From Breviolum minutum Mf 1.05b.01 (lineage: Eukaryota > Sar > Dinophyceae > Suessiales > Symbiodiniaceae): a stretch of DNA of 64,000 nucleotides. The translations under genes and the position numbers were made by a program. Under the pieces are notes generated by a model that saw only the letters and a program-made list of their open reading frames with translations, did not search any database and was not told the DNA's origin. This document shows, one piece after another, positions 1-12,200 of the stretch. The stretch is taken from the NCBI GenBank assembly GCA_000507305.1, contig DF239102.1:265126-329125 (forward strand), given 5' to 3'. How positions within the stretch are numbered: position 1 is the stretch's first letter; the number at the start of each line of letters is the position of its first letter.

Positions 1-144
1 AAGAATCAATTGGATGATGTCTATTCTCGGCTGGATCGATCCATGGATAGCTGTGGCAACCTACAACGCAAGATTGCAGTTGAAGGATCTTCTGAGGAGT
101 TCCTAGCCACAAACTACGTTAATGGTCAATACATTGATCGCTAA
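1..144 (+). CDS. exon-like open frame at the left edge
   Basis: Frame 1 is open from the first base to a TAA at 142-144 (47 codons). It reads as a charged, non-repetitive protein, with DDVYSRLDRSMDS near the start and SSEEFLATNYVNGQYIDR at the end. It may be the C-terminus of a gene beginning left of the window, or an internal exon of the downstream gene if a GT at about 116 or 124 is used. A second frame is open at 148-303 and contains LEKEATDLLNDVKRQ, which could be another exon of the same gene. No family is recognised. The coding character of the text is seen directly; the gene assignment is a guess. Confidence 0.4.
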   Translation, partial: KNQLDDVYSRLDRSMDSCGNLQRKIAVEGSSEEFLATNYVNGQYIDR

Positions 145-570
145 TAGGGTCAAGTTTACCAAAGCTATATTCAATGTAAATATTTACACCAGTTTTTGTC
201 CATTTCTCCCTGGAGCCTCGTAAGGTTGGAGAAAGAGGCAACAGACTTGCTGAATGACGTCAAGCGGCAGCACCTTGGCTGCAGCTGGGCGTTTTCTCCC
301 TAAAACTGCCCTTCGTGATTTTCCAGCCAAAACTAGGTTTTTGGAGGGCTTCGACATTGAATCCCGGATCAGGACTGAAACAGTGTATCTTATACTGGAT
401 TTACGGTTCAGAAAATCAAGTTATGATGATCACGCAAGACACCCCAATCATGGACCCAATGGAAAGCAATGATTTCATATGTGCTTCTTCCCCAACTTTC
501 TTTGGGTGATTTTCAAGGCTCGAATATACCAATGGATTGACCAACACAACAACACAATTGACCCTTCCAG

Positions 571-3079
571 GAGTGTGACCAGTTGTGCTCCAAAGCCGAA
601 GCCTTCATCCGCTGCGAAGGTAAAGGTCGTCCACCCAAAAACTAAGAACAAGGCTGCTCCTCCAGCCAAACCTGCCCCAGAAGAGCCTAAGAAGCGTGGG
701 AACCCGAAGAGTGAAGTGGCACCCGCACCAACCCCCAAACGTTCTCGACGGGGGTAGGAGTTGGGAGTTCCTTGAAGCCGTGAGTGCCCTGCATTAATTG
801 TGAAATATTTTTATGAAACCTTTGGTCATTGAAAGAAACAGTCCTTACAGGAAGTCTGAAAATTTTCTGTGTTGATCCTGCAGGGAATCTCAGCTAGATT
901 TTGAAGCACCTAGAGAGCAGCCTGAAATACCAAAAGAAGTGACTGAATTTGTGATAATTTGTGTCTGACCAATTTCGGGTACACTAGCTCCATCTTCTAT
1001 AATATATAAAATCCGGTGGCTTAGCCCCTTCGCAGGTGTGAGTTCAAGGACCAGAGATACCCTTGAAGTTGTGGCTGAACAAGTTGCCGATGGAGCCAAA
1101 GGCTTAAGAAACAAGTCACAAGTCTTTGGTGATCGATGAGTTAAGGCTGAGTATTCTACCCCCTATGTTGCCCTTAACTCCCAAGCTTTCCAGCTGAGGC
1201 CTCTGCTTACAAAGTTGGTGATGTCGCTCGTGCTGCGAAGCTCGATGATGGACAACAAGTATCCCGTTCCCATGGCGAACGGGATGCCCACCGTCTTTTC
1301 AAACGTCATGGATTGTCTTTGAAAGTTCCAATTTCAAATCTGGAGATACCTGGTGAAAATGGAGAATACAGTGTGACAATTCCATACCTCAAAGTTCGAG
1401 ACTATTTTGAGTTACTGGAGAAGAAACATCCGCATCTACTCTTTGGGGGGGAGAATGATGGTGGTGATTTGTGCGAATCTTTCTGGACTGAATACAAACA
1501 TGAACATCCTGAGCACTGTGTTTTTAAGCGGTTCCCAGACCCAAAGGATTGGAGGACTATTTTACCGATTTGTCTGCATGGGGACAAAGGTCGAACCTTG
1601 AAAAAATCCCCTATACTTCTGTTATCCTGGGAAAGTGTTTTTGGTCTACCTCCACACCTACGAGGGGCTGCTCAAGATAGAAGGCGTGTGGCAAAAGATT
1701 CCAAACTACAATTTGATTGTGAGAAGAGGATAACCCACTGCAAGCGCCCAGTGCCTGATACCTTGAAATCATATGATGCTGATTTTGCACTATGCACCAA
1801 AAAACGGAAACTGAATACTGATGGCCAAGCAGTTTGTTCTGGGACTGATCACGATTCAGTGGTGGCTAGAATGATGCACAACCAGAAAGGATCAACATAT
1901 CTGTCTCGTTACTTTTTTTGTGCTCTACCTTCCAAACTTTACAAAACAAACAGTGGAGCTTTGCCTAGAATTTTGGAAGAGATGGCCATCAACATCAAAG
2001 ACCAGTGGGATACAGGCATACAAGTGTCAAACAAAACCTACAGACTTGGCTTCATTGGTGTGAAAGGTGATCTTGAATTTCATCAAGAGGCTGCGCAATT
2101 TGAACGTTCATATGTCAATGTTGGCACAGTAAAGGACTTGGCTATGTGCCCTGAATGCTTGGCTGGGATGCCAGGATTTAGGTTTACTGATGTTGCGGAT
2201 CAACCTGCTTGGCTGGAAACTGTAGGAACAGTCTCCCCTTGGCAGGATGAAACTGCCCACCCTTTCAGCTGCCTACCGTTCAGTGACAAACAAGATCCTA
2301 CAATGTTCCGCCGAGATCCATTTCACCTTTTGAAATTTGGTTTTGCGAGGGACTTAGCAGCAGGGATCATTGTTCAACTCTGCACCTTGGGGTACTTTGA
2401 TATTGGAATCGATGATGGGGACAGCAGGTCAGTTGAAGAAAGGTTGGGCAGAGCTTTTGGTCACTTTAACCTTTGGTGTTTGGCAACATCAAAGCAAAAG
2501 CACTTGAAAAGCTTTACCCGAGAGAACTTGAAATTTCCGAAAAATTCAAGTCTACCTTTTCTGAGTGCCAAGGGCGCTGATGTTACATTGGTGTTGACTT
2601 GGTTGTCATTTGTTCTGACTGGTTTCTTCGAGAACCCCTTGCAGCAAGATCACTTACCGCTTTTGAGTGCAATGCAGCAAACAACACAAGGTTTCCTTGA
2701 CTATATTGGCGTTATGCATTCGCACGGTTTGTGGTTGCCACGATGTTGTGCCAAAGTACTATGTAGAGCTGGGTTCCGGCTAGTTAGAGGATATTGCTAC
2801 CTAGCGGACTATAGTGTCAAGAACAAACTGATTGGTGGGTACAATTTGCGTCCAAAGCTGCACTACTTCCATCACAGCCTGATTGATATGCAGAAAGGTC
2901 TCCAGAATTCTTCTAGGAAATGGTTCTTAAACCATGCTAGCTGGAACTGTGAAGCCAACGAAGACTACATCGGTCGACAGGCTAGGATAAGTAGACGCGT
3001 TGATGCACGTACTTGCAGCCTACGTACTCTGGAACGATATTTGGTAAAAGTACGAGCCGTTATGGCAAGACACAAGTGA
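571..3079 (+). CDS. multi-exon unknown protein ending in a large 3' exon
   Basis: The main exon runs about 1194-3079 and ends in TGA. It is open upstream of any ATG: codons reading SAYKVGDVARAAKLDDG lead into HRLFKRHGLSLKVP. Upstream exons join by canonical sites. Exon 571-753 is Lys/Pro/Ala-rich, with a basic PKRSRRG end. Intron 754-883 (GTAGGA...TGCAG) leads to exon 884-950. After a further intron, exon 1036-1128 joins the main exon through intron 1129-1193 (GTGATC...TTCCAG), in phase. Counting from the TTG at 1313 (588 codons), visible motifs are LHGDKGR (88-94), GDLEFHQEA (252-260), MCPEC (278-282), RRDPFHLLKFG (333-343), HGLWLP (471-476) and NEDYIG (549-554). I do not recognise a named domain. 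The spaced Asp/His/Glu motifs with a CxxC between them could be a degenerate transposase fold, but that is speculation. The true start lies upstream of 571. Confidence 0.75.
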
Positions 3080-3522
3080 CTCTGCAGTATACTGATCACT
3101 GATCATGCAAGTGTTGGTTGGAAAAACAAGCTGGAGCCCGAGGGGCAGGGGGGGCGTGTGTCATGGAGCGGAGCCCCTAACATGATTCAGTCTACTATAG
3201 ATCCAACATATCCAACATGAAGATGAAGAACCTGGATGGGAATAAGGAAATACATGTAGATTCAAATATCGCATATTTTGATATTTATCGCATTTCCAGA
3301 TTTATATCGCATAAATATACATCACATGTCTCCATCGCACTAATTTCCAGGACCTGGGTTTCCCAGGATGGAATACAGTGAGGTACCGGTAGCTACAAAA
3401 CATCGGGTGTTTTTGTGTGTTTCATAGGGTCCCCTCAAATTCGATTGAGTTTCTTTCCTTGCCTCCATTTGCCCCCAATTTTTGTCAGACGTCGAAAAAA
3501 AGATTTCAAAAAAAATTCACAC
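3080..3522. other. no gene seen
   Basis: AT-rich sequence downstream of the large + strand exon, with short GC-rich scraps at 3130-3175. No exon with convincing splice sites was found on either strand. Confidence 0.4.
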
Positions 3523-3848
3523 CTTTTTCCAAAAACCATCATGTTCATCATGTTCCGGTGAATTTGCAAGTTCTGAGATTGAACAGAAAACATCATGAAT
3601 CCTAGTTTGTGGTTTCAACCCATTTGAAAAATCTTAGTCAAAATGGGAATCTTCCCCAAATAGGAGTGAAAATAAAAAATATTTGAGTTGCCACCACCTA
3701 GTTTCAATATGTTTCATCCATTTTCCAAGTCACCGCTCTGACCGAATTCCTTCCTCCGAATTCCTTCCGGATCCCGACCTGAATCTTCCGGCTGAAAATC
3801 CTTGCCATCTGAACCTTGCGCAATCTCCTGTGCAACAGGGAAGGAGGT
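3523..3848 (-). CDS. two exons of an unknown protein
   Basis: Exon 3734-3848 follows a CTCCCCCCAG acceptor and encodes 38 codons plus one base, including QEIAQGSDGKDFQPEDSGR. It ends at a GTGACT donor. Exon 3523-3572 follows TTCAATCTCAG and encodes LANSPEHDEHDGFWKK up to a GTGTGA donor. The leftover G plus AA completes a Glu codon, so the two exons join in phase across intron 3573-3733. The text is acidic and polar; no family is recognised. The intron contains copy 1 of the inverted-repeat element described below. Another frame of the 115-nt exon is also open, so strand is better supported than frame. Confidence 0.5.
3573..3733 (-). mobile_element. introner-like element, copy 1 (intronic)
   Basis: The element itself spans about 3601-3712. 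Read on the - strand it starts CTAGGTGGTGGC, runs through GACTAAGATTTTTCAAATGG, and ends in CCACAAACTAG. CTAG flanks both ends. Here the host intron uses a GTGACT donor about 20 bp upstream of the element and a CTCAG acceptor downstream, so the element lies inside a longer intron. Confidence 0.7.
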
Positions 3849-5370
3849 CTGGGGGGAGGGTCAAAGGCAGTATGAAAAATGTGATGGATACAAAGAATGT
3901 CAAAAATCCTTACTAAAAAGGAAGGCTCCAAATTTGCAAGGAAAAGCATGGTAATATCTTCACGGTATCCCGGATGCCCCTCCCAAAGGTCCCAAAATAC
4001 TCATATAGATAGTGAAGATTTAGATAGAACCACCAAAATAAGAATGAACAGATTCCCACTTGACTGGCATTCTGGGCACAGTAGGTAAGGTACAGAAATT
4101 TTACCGCCTTTTACCATCTTTTACCTGGTAGGTTCACTTTTTGTTTTCATGGATTCCTCGCTTGCTATTCGCTACCGTTTGCGGTTCTCCGTCGCGTGAC
4201 GTCGCGATCATTTCACAGTAAAGCGACCATGTATCCAACGAATGCAGCCATGGCAGTGAAGAATCAAAACTCACCAGCAAAGTCTTTTTAATTTCACCAG
4301 AAGCCAGGCATACTCCCCAAAAATTGAACATGTAACCTGAAAATCACCCATTAGAAAAGGAAAAACATCTTCCAAACCTCCATTTTCACGGGGGTATCTG
4401 TTATGGTCAGGAGTTGAAGAGTTCTTTCCAAAATCTTTGAAGGTGCATGTCTTGAAGCTGAAAGAAAAAACTCTCCGATGGTTCCCAAATAGCATCCCCC
4501 CGGACTGCTCCTCCCAAGGTAAGGTCTCCCACTCGAAGTCGTAAATATAAGCACGATACGAGGCAAAGGCCTTGACACAAAAAAGGGCCAAATTAGGAAG
4601 CCACAGTTGCCACTCTTGGATAGAAACACAGAAAGTGGAGCTCTTTGCTGAGCTCCAAAACGTTGTTGCACCTTGACTGCTTGGGGTAAATTGGAATTAC
4701 TGCAAAGTTTATTGAGTCGTGAACCAAAATGAAACAACAGTCTTGGGAAAACAGAACGATATCTTCAATAAATTTCAACAACTTCATTCAAAAAGAACAT
4801 AGTTGTAATGACATCAATAACAGGAAAATTGTGATGTTCATTATCATAAACCTGGGCCCTCAAATGCCCTCACTCCGCACCCAAAGAGTCCCAATGTCTG
4901 GACAATACCATGTTCTGGCCAAATTGTATATGTATATATATATATATATAACATTTCACCAACCTAGATTTCCTTGAAATAAGGGAAACTCCCTTCCTCA
5001 GCTACCTTTTGGGGTGCAAACTCGCGTGAGGTCGCTATAATTTGACCAGCATGTTAGTTGTTTAAATTGGAACACCTTTGATCACCTTGGTACCAAAATA
5101 ACCCTCAAGGTCGAGGCGCATAGATGAATGCAACCACTCCAAACCCTGCAGGAACATAGTTTGGTGCACGCTCCTTGCGTCATGGAAATCCACCGATCAA
5201 CTGATCACTGAAAAGGCCGGACTGGTGGATCCAGTCCAAAAAAAGACCAAATCGGTCAAGGCTTCAAGGCATCTTTGCAGGTGCAAAAATCAATTCATGC
5301 ATACAACTAGCCAAGATGCCAAAAAGATGCCAATCATCAGCAAACAATAAAAGAAAAGCCCCGCGTAAAC
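3849..5370. other. unresolved, probably - strand exons
   Basis: Several - strand open stretches look coding but could not be joined. One at about 4490-4570 reads YDFEWETLPWEEQSGG, one follows a TTTTCTTTCAG acceptor near 4466, and one lies at 4134-4260. A short exon at about 5110-5149 (GLEWLHSSMRLDLE) follows a CTGCAG acceptor. There is AT microsatellite sequence at 4926-4950. Confidence 0.3.
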
Positions 5371-5475
5371 CTCAGCGAAGCTGCATCTGTGCCAAGTGTT
5401 GAGTTGATGATTTGTTCCTTGTCCATCCTGGTCCGCCAATGGTCACTGACAAATCTGACAAGAGACATGATGCAG
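5371..5475 (-). CDS. internal exon, unknown protein
   Basis: A 105-nt exon between a GAACCAG acceptor and a GTTTAC donor. One leading base, 34 codons and two trailing bases read IMSLVRFVSDHWRTRMDKEQ followed by IINSTLGTDAASL. The text is helical and charged. No stop occurs in this frame, while the alternative frames are less protein-like. Partner exons were not identified. Confidence 0.5.
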
Positions 5476-6716
5476 CTGGTTCACGAAGAAGAAACCACCT
5501 GAATCTTCTTTTCGAGTTTCCTTGGTACCACGTACATTGGTAGATGTCAGTCAATGGTTTTGTTGATGGTTGAGCCTATCCTAAGAGTATATATGATAGA
5601 ATATCCCGATACCTACCCCCACCCACTAACAGTTAGAAGTGAAGGTTTCTAAAGATTCCCCCACTAAACATGCAATAGTCCTGGTGGCGACTGGCATCTT
5701 GGCACCCTGCGGGGGTAGATCCACCAACTTTCACAGTGACACTGTTTCAGTTTCCACAATAGTTGGCAAGAAAGCTGTGACAAAAAACATCATGAAAACA
5801 TGCTACACTCCCAAAAACTGATAAAGGCCCTGCGAATATCAGGGAGTTCGATAAAACCATCAGCATCCACTTTCACAACATTTCTGAATCGTATCGTCAC
5901 GGGGATGTGATAAAAATGTGCCAAAAAAACATATATATTGACAAACCGCAACCACCCAAGTAGCGGGGCTTGGTTTATAACACCCCATTTCTGTGAAACC
6001 AGAATAGGACCACGTGATTGAAGGGATTTCGACCACAAATGATCCAAGTCTCGGCGTACACGAACAGGTAACCGTAGATGACACGACCTCAATAGGCAGT
6101 ACAAACTATTCAAAGCAAACCAAAAATAAGTTGCTGTTCTCACTTGATCAAGAAAACAAAGCTTGCAAAAATGGACTATTCTTAATATGTGTTTGTAAAT
6201 TGCTACTGTATGACTGATTGTTGCATGTGTGAAGATTTCTTGCAAGTAGGGAAAAGACACTGCGTTAACAGTATTTACAGTAGTTGACTGGTGGATATAT
6301 AATTTCAAAATCAATTTGAAAAGGGGAAACATGAAGTTAAAAACAAAAAACAATGGTTCACAAAGTGAAAGTTGGAGGACATAACATTCTATACTTGTTT
6401 GATTTTGTTCGCAGGGGGTTCTGGGAGGTTTGCCTGCTCATCACCCACGAACAATGAACTTGTTCCTTACCCCTACGGTGGGTTTTTTGTTCTCATCATA
6501 TTGCGACCACTGGTTTTGCATCAACTCTATGATGATTCGTCGTGCATTTTCGTGGCATCAAGTTGAAGCCTCCATACCGGCCCCCAAACTACCCAGTGAT
6601 CTGAAACCTTCCGCATTACGTAGGCAGAAACCATGATTTATGAATATGCGTTCCGCCCCAAGTACCAGCTGCAACTTGAAAGTCCTCCATTGTTGCTAGT
6701 CTAGGCCCTAGGCTAC
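5476..6716. other. intergenic or intronic, no supported exon
   Basis: Contains a diverged copy of a repeat with a CCCCCACCCA end near 5612 and GGGGGTAGATCCACC near 5710, related to the inverted-repeat element at 22156-22271. A - strand open stretch at 5790-6353 is long but AT-driven in part, and I do not trust it as a single exon. Confidence 0.3.
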
Positions 6717-7633
6717 CTTCACAGCGGCTTTTTTTTCAGAAGCTGCAGCTTCATCTGAAAAATATTAGTCAAAATGGAAGTCTTCGACAAGAAGGGGTGA
6801 ACATAAACAATATTTGAGTTGCCACCACCTAGTTTAGGTTGAATGTTTGTTTTGGTGGAACAAAGCTCGGATATGGATCCACATCTGGCTATTGCAAGTG
6901 GGCCACAAAGATAGAAGTTCACCTTGGTGGCCGGCTGAGCAAAGGAAGAAATGAAAAAAAACATCTTGCGGCAACAACATCAAGAACCTCTTGCAAATGA
7001 AACTAAGGTCCAATCTAATCCCCTAACACATCTCTAAGATAGCATACTTCAGTTCACAAACCAACTTTGGAACATAATGAATCAACCTTAAACTATCATG
7101 TCACATGTCTAATATTGGGCTACGAAAGATAAAGCGTTCCCAAACATTGTGACTCATTTATGAACTGATTCGATAGACTCTATAAGGACCTAAGAATCTA
7201 CTGTCCAATGCGCCAACGACTCGTTGCAAAATCCGAGTGACCCATGCCAGCAAATACATCAATGGTGACAACGTGCCAAAGATAAGTGCAATTAACATGT
7301 TGATGGTAAATCTCGCACTCCTGGATTTGGCAATTTGGCAATTTGGCAGTTCACACATTTTGCCGCGGTTTCCCGGTGAAGGTGTATAGAACATCATTTG
7401 GAACAAACATCTAACAAGCCGGGTGGAAGATGCAGCAGTAGGATAAGACGTGTAAACCATACAGAATTAAAATACAAATAAAACAACTGCACCATGAGTT
7501 TCTCAATTACTATATAGCTAGGCATATTAGTTTCTACTTGGCTTACTTGGGGAAATGGAGGGTGTCACGTATGTCACTTCGCTTTCCTCGGCAACCAACT
7601 GGATACATTTGAGACCCACGGACCCATGAAAGG
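6717..7633 (-). CDS. multi-exon membrane protein fragment
   Basis: Four exons are visible. Exon 7547-7633 (acceptor GTTTCAG, donor GTAAGC) encodes LSWVRGSQMYPVGCRGKRSD and continues to LHFP. It joins in phase to exon 7190-7320 (acceptor ATCCAG, donor GTCCTT), which encodes a hydrophobic segment around INMLIALIFGTLSPLMYLLA, a clear membrane span. Exon 6829-6934 follows TTTGCTCAG, begins PATKVNFYLCGPLAIARCGS and ends NIQPKL. It joins in phase across intron 6755-6828 to exon 6717-6754 (EAAASEKKAAVK, donor GTAGCC). The 7190 to 6934 link is out of phase, so one exon between them may be missing. The protein is membrane-associated; the family is not recognised. Confidence 0.55.
6755..6828 (-). mobile_element. 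introner-like element, copy 2 (is the intron)
   Basis: This 74-nt intron consists only of the element. On the - strand it starts exactly at the terminal repeat (CTAG|GTGGTGGC) and ends at TTTTTCAG, an acceptor created inside the element where other copies read TTTTTCAA. The flanking exons end in one spare G and begin with AT, which completes Asp and keeps frame. Confidence 0.8.
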
Positions 7634-8146
7634 CTGAAACAATCAAAGGAAACATCTCCAATAGGTGAAATGCACCAAAATACGACGTTGATGGAAGAAA
7701 TCCCCAACAAACAACCACCAGGGATGTCTTTTTTTTCAAAACCTTGTAAATAATGGGGATTTTCAACTACCAACCAACCTCAACTGGTGAGTTTACCGGA
7801 TTTCTGATCCATCAAAACAGTAGTGCCCCCGTTGTTTGGGTAAGGATGCCATCATTCCTCTACAGGTTGGCAGCGATAGCCGCCACGGATTTTTCGCACA
7901 TTTTTCAGGCGCTGGAGATTCAAGAAAAATCATCAGAGATGAAGGAGTCAAGTATAGAAATGTAGGTAGTCAATATCAAATAAACAATGAAATACCAAAT
8001 GTGTATAAATATAAGTACAAATAAATATATGATACGAGTATATATAACATATATACGTATATGTATGTGTGTTCCCCTATGTTTGTTCAATCAAAATTGA
8101 GGTTTCATCATGTTTCATCTATATATGGAATAAAAACTGCACTTAC

Positions 8147-8335
8147 CAGCTTCTCAGGGTCATCTTTACCTGGCGACCCAACGTGGCATCGATGCAAAAA
8201 TGGTGGTTGAACCAACCCATTTGAAAAATATGCTCGTCAGATTGGATCATTTCCCCAGGGATCGGGCTAAAAATGAAAAAGATGTGAAACCACCGCCTAA
8301 ACTTGAACAACTTCACATCTGATGACCATATTTCC
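8147..8335 (-). CDS. two short exons of an unknown protein
   Basis: Exon 8303-8335 (33 nt, GNMVIRCEVVQ) is followed by a GTTTAG donor. Exon 8147-8169 (23 nt, VKMTLRS plus two bases) lies between a GTCGCCAG acceptor and a strong GTAAGTGCAG donor. Both are phase 0 at the junction, so they join as EVVQ-VKMT. The intron between them carries copy 3 of the element. The exons are too short for identification. Confidence 0.45.
8170..8302 (-). mobile_element. introner-like element, copy 3 (intronic)
   Basis: The element spans about 8206-8300. Its right terminal repeat is mutated to TTTAGGCGGTGGTTTC, so the donor GT lies 6 bp further upstream. It belongs to the GACGAGCATATTTTTCAA subfamily with the copies at 16.4 and 18.4 kb. 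Confidence 0.7.
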
Positions 8336-9255
8336 CTTGAATGTTGGATTTTATATATATTTTTGGGGGAAGATTTGATAGTCCCCAAAAACTTCACCAT
8401 CTTGTAGGGGAGCAGGCAGGAACATAGGCCCCACTGCTTTCTGGAAAGTTGACAAAGGAACTGGTCTTTGGGGGTGTTCGTTCTGTTCAACCGTAGTTCT
8501 CCCCCCCAATAGCAACCGGCTCCCGACTTTGAAAACCGTCAACCGTAATAAGTTACCCACCGAGCACTTAAAAAAGGACACATGTTAGACAAACAAATCC
8601 TGCGCGAATTATGATTATTACTCACAAACCTGAAGAAATCCAGAACTTTGCGGGAGAACAATCTGTCACAAACCAACACTTTTGACATGAAAGGCACAAA
8701 CCAGTGCCTGCTGTCGATGTTTCCAAATTACGAACAGATTAGAAACACGATGCCAAATCAACTCTTTGGGATGGAAATTGTTGATTCCAAACAACTGCAG
8801 AAACAATTTTGAAGTTTCGACGATTGCTATGACAACTTGGACCCAATTATATGGAGTCCATGCTGTATTGCAAACATCTAGATGTGTATTTATATATATA
8901 TATACTATAAATAACGTATTTCAACATTTAAGTCAATCTTTGTCACATCCAGCTTCGGAAGATAAATTGGTTCACCTTTTGGGCCCTCCAGATCACGAAA
9001 ACTGTTGGAGGTTTATCGGAAAACAGTGGGACAACTTAAGGAAAACCATGAGCAGTTTATAGTTATTTGGAGTTAAAACATATCTGTGGAAGTTTTTTTT
9101 TGGGTCTAAAAGTAGTAAAATTCGCAAGCAATGTTTTCCCAAATCTATGATTAGCCACAACTTCACCCAGGGGCGCGACTTTTCACACTTTTTTGGTGCT
9201 GCAGGTCGATCGATCGCTTTGGACCGACCGTGCGGTCGGGGCCTAGCCGCCTCGC
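8336..9255. other. no supported gene
   Basis: AT-rich sequence upstream of the unknown exons and downstream of the protease stop codon. A small hairpin (CCGACCG-TG-CGGTCGG) at 9224-9239 lies just 3' of the protease coding end on the - strand, within its probable 3' UTR. Confidence 0.35.
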
Positions 9256-12200
9256 CTAGCTGTGGTAGGTAAAAGATACGGTATCAGCTGTGAGGTTAAA
9301 CATCGTGTAGTAGTGCGCCCAAATCGGTAGCCCCAAGACCATCAAAGGATCCCAAAAGGCTTTGGGCCGATTGACTATGCCTACCAAGCCTGTTGAAAGC
9401 AACTGATCCAGATCAAAATCCAACACGACATCACCGGACACACCTGCCAAGTGTACTTCCATTTTGGAGGATGCTGTTTGACCCAAAGCTTCCATAGAAT
9501 CAGAAAGTTCATATGGCAATAGAATGACTGGGGTACCGGTGTCAACGATGCATGCTCTAGCATGCTTGATGCAATCAAAGCCCTGGTACTCGATATCACC
9601 AATCTTGATCTTCAACACATTCCTTTCGTGCCGATGGGTGCTTTTGCCAGAAAAATTGGAGAGATAATCTCGGCATATCTTGGCTTTATTGGGATTTATG
9701 TATCATTTTGGGCCTGATCTCCAACCCACACATTACCTCCTTGGGATAACCTACTTCTCCTACTTCTGGCTGAATGATGTTGAACGACCAAAAAAAGATC
9801 TGAGCAATGAGCATCAACATTTTGTTAGCATCTTGGATAGTATGAACTTTGAGTAAAGTTGTAGCCATGCCACATGGATCCACATTGAGCATAATAAGCA
9901 GACGTATATGAGAGCATTCACCATTTTATAGAAGAAGAAATGGTAAACAATGTCAGATTCAGATTAAACAACCAAACCATTCCTAGATGTCTTGGCTTCC
10001 AGGGAGCTCTTCACGAAGCTCTTTAAGAGCGGACATATCCGCCATCTATTTTCACTTCGATTAAAAAAAACAAATCGAATCTTAAAACTTTCCGAGCTTC
10101 ACATTGTACCATCCTGAGGCACCAGGTGATGCATCCAATAAATATGCCGTTTGAGGTCCATTCTCCCCTTCATAGTATGGTGTTTCCACGGCTGCCGGAC
10201 CCAAAAAAAGATTCCCACTGGCAGCTCCCGACCAGTAAATGCCCAGAAGCTCCGAACCATCGGAAGTCAATCGTAATTCCTGCATTAAAGGTGGCAGTAA
10301 GGATGCCTTGGTACTGGGGCATAAAATCTGCAGATCAGTACCTCGACTTGGAGACAAGATACCAAAGTCAATACGAAAAAACAACATCTTAAAAAGAACT
10401 TCTCCCAAAAACACATAGGGGGACAAAAGGAAAAGGAAAAGGCTTACCTGATGGAAAAGGAAGAACATAAACACCGTCCTTCCCGTCAAACAGGAGGCAA
10501 TATGTTAGTTTTCCATACGCATGTATATACAAATCAATAATATGAGGATCTTGTCATTTTTCACGTGCACATTGTACAAACGCCATTTTCGGGAAGGGAA
10601 ATCTCCTTGCCGAAACGAAAAAACACACGTTGGAATGTCAGGTCGCCGAGCAACTAGATTTCTTCACACACATGCTGGACAAATCCTCGTCATGGGGATA
10701 AACCTTATTGCGCTGGCGATAAGCGACGCCAAAGATACCCTGGCTGGGTTGATCAAGACACATCTGCGGAGAACAGGAGCCTTCAGCAAAGACTGCGAAA
10801 AGAGCTTTTGAGATTTCCAGCTCAGATTGCAAAGCCTTTAGTCTCAAAGAGCCACTGAAAAAAGGGCCAACCTGGCGGCTTTTCTGGATTTGTTGAGCAA
10901 CAAAATTTGTGGTGAAAGGCTGGTCGGCGAATCTTTCTTGGGGGGGAAGGCGGAAAAAGGGCAAGTCATATAGAAGTGATTCTAAATAATTGTATGGGTA
11001 TTTGTGGAAGACACTTTTCACGCAACCGGGTTCAAGGATTAAACAATGAGAATGTTTGTCACACAGCAATGATTATGATAATTATAATTCTGTTGAATAC
11101 TATATATGTTGTATAATGACTGGCAATTTTAAATGAAAAAGCTTGTCAATTGTCAACCCCAAAAGCTCAAATCCACACCAGCGAGAGTCATAAGTTGATT
11201 TGGTTACAACTGCAGCTAGTAAGTCCAACAAAATTGTCTAATGCACTCTTGCTGGGTGGTTTAACAACTCAAATCACCAGCAGAATTCAAGCAACATAGC
11301 CATCTTTGAAGTAGCCATTGGGACCACTGGGACCATACCTCCAAAGCGCTGTTGACAATGTTTGAAACAAAAACTGTTCTGACATGAATGAGAAGGCCCT
11401 TTATCTACGAATGATGCCACTCCCAAAATACATACTCACGCGTCTGTGCAAATATGTGCAATTAATAACAATGGAATAAATATGTGTATATATATACTGT
11501 ATATATACGAATCGTCATTGACTGAATAATCAAGCGTAATTTGTATGAAATCACTTCATAGGTAGGAACCCAAACCATTCGAGAAAACTCAGCAGAACAG
11601 ACTGACTAACTAGAAGCAAAATATAATCCTTTCTAATCTACTATATCACATCTGATGTCAATTCATATCTGTCGTCATCCTAATGTCATCCTATTTAATA
11701 CCTTTGCATACCTTTGCCTTCAATGCTGTTTCACCGCTTCATCTGTTTTCTAGTCTTTAGTCATTCCCCCTTAAAAATGTTCCTTAAATTCACCTGCCAA
11801 GGTGCTGTTCACACGCCTTGAACTGTGTTTGATTTGCACCAGGCAATGTGGATGGCAATGTCATATTACAGAATGCCACCGTAGAGGATCCGGTATCCAA
11901 GAGCAACTTGTGCGCAGGCAATGAACCAATCCTCACATGCAGCAAGAGACGATAAGTGGAGTACCTCAGCTGCTCTGGTTGTATGGAAACATGGGGAGGT
12001 TGACTCCCCTCCACTTCCCCCCCAAAAAAAACACGACCCTCAAACTCAAACATTGAACTGCCCCAAAGATTTTAACAAGAATCATGCATTTTGTGGCACC
12101 GAAAAATCCTCACATGTCTCACATGTAGGACTTTGTTGGAGAGATGCGGTTGGATCCTTCTTTTTTCCCCCCTTCTGAAATCAACCCAAATATTCCCAAA

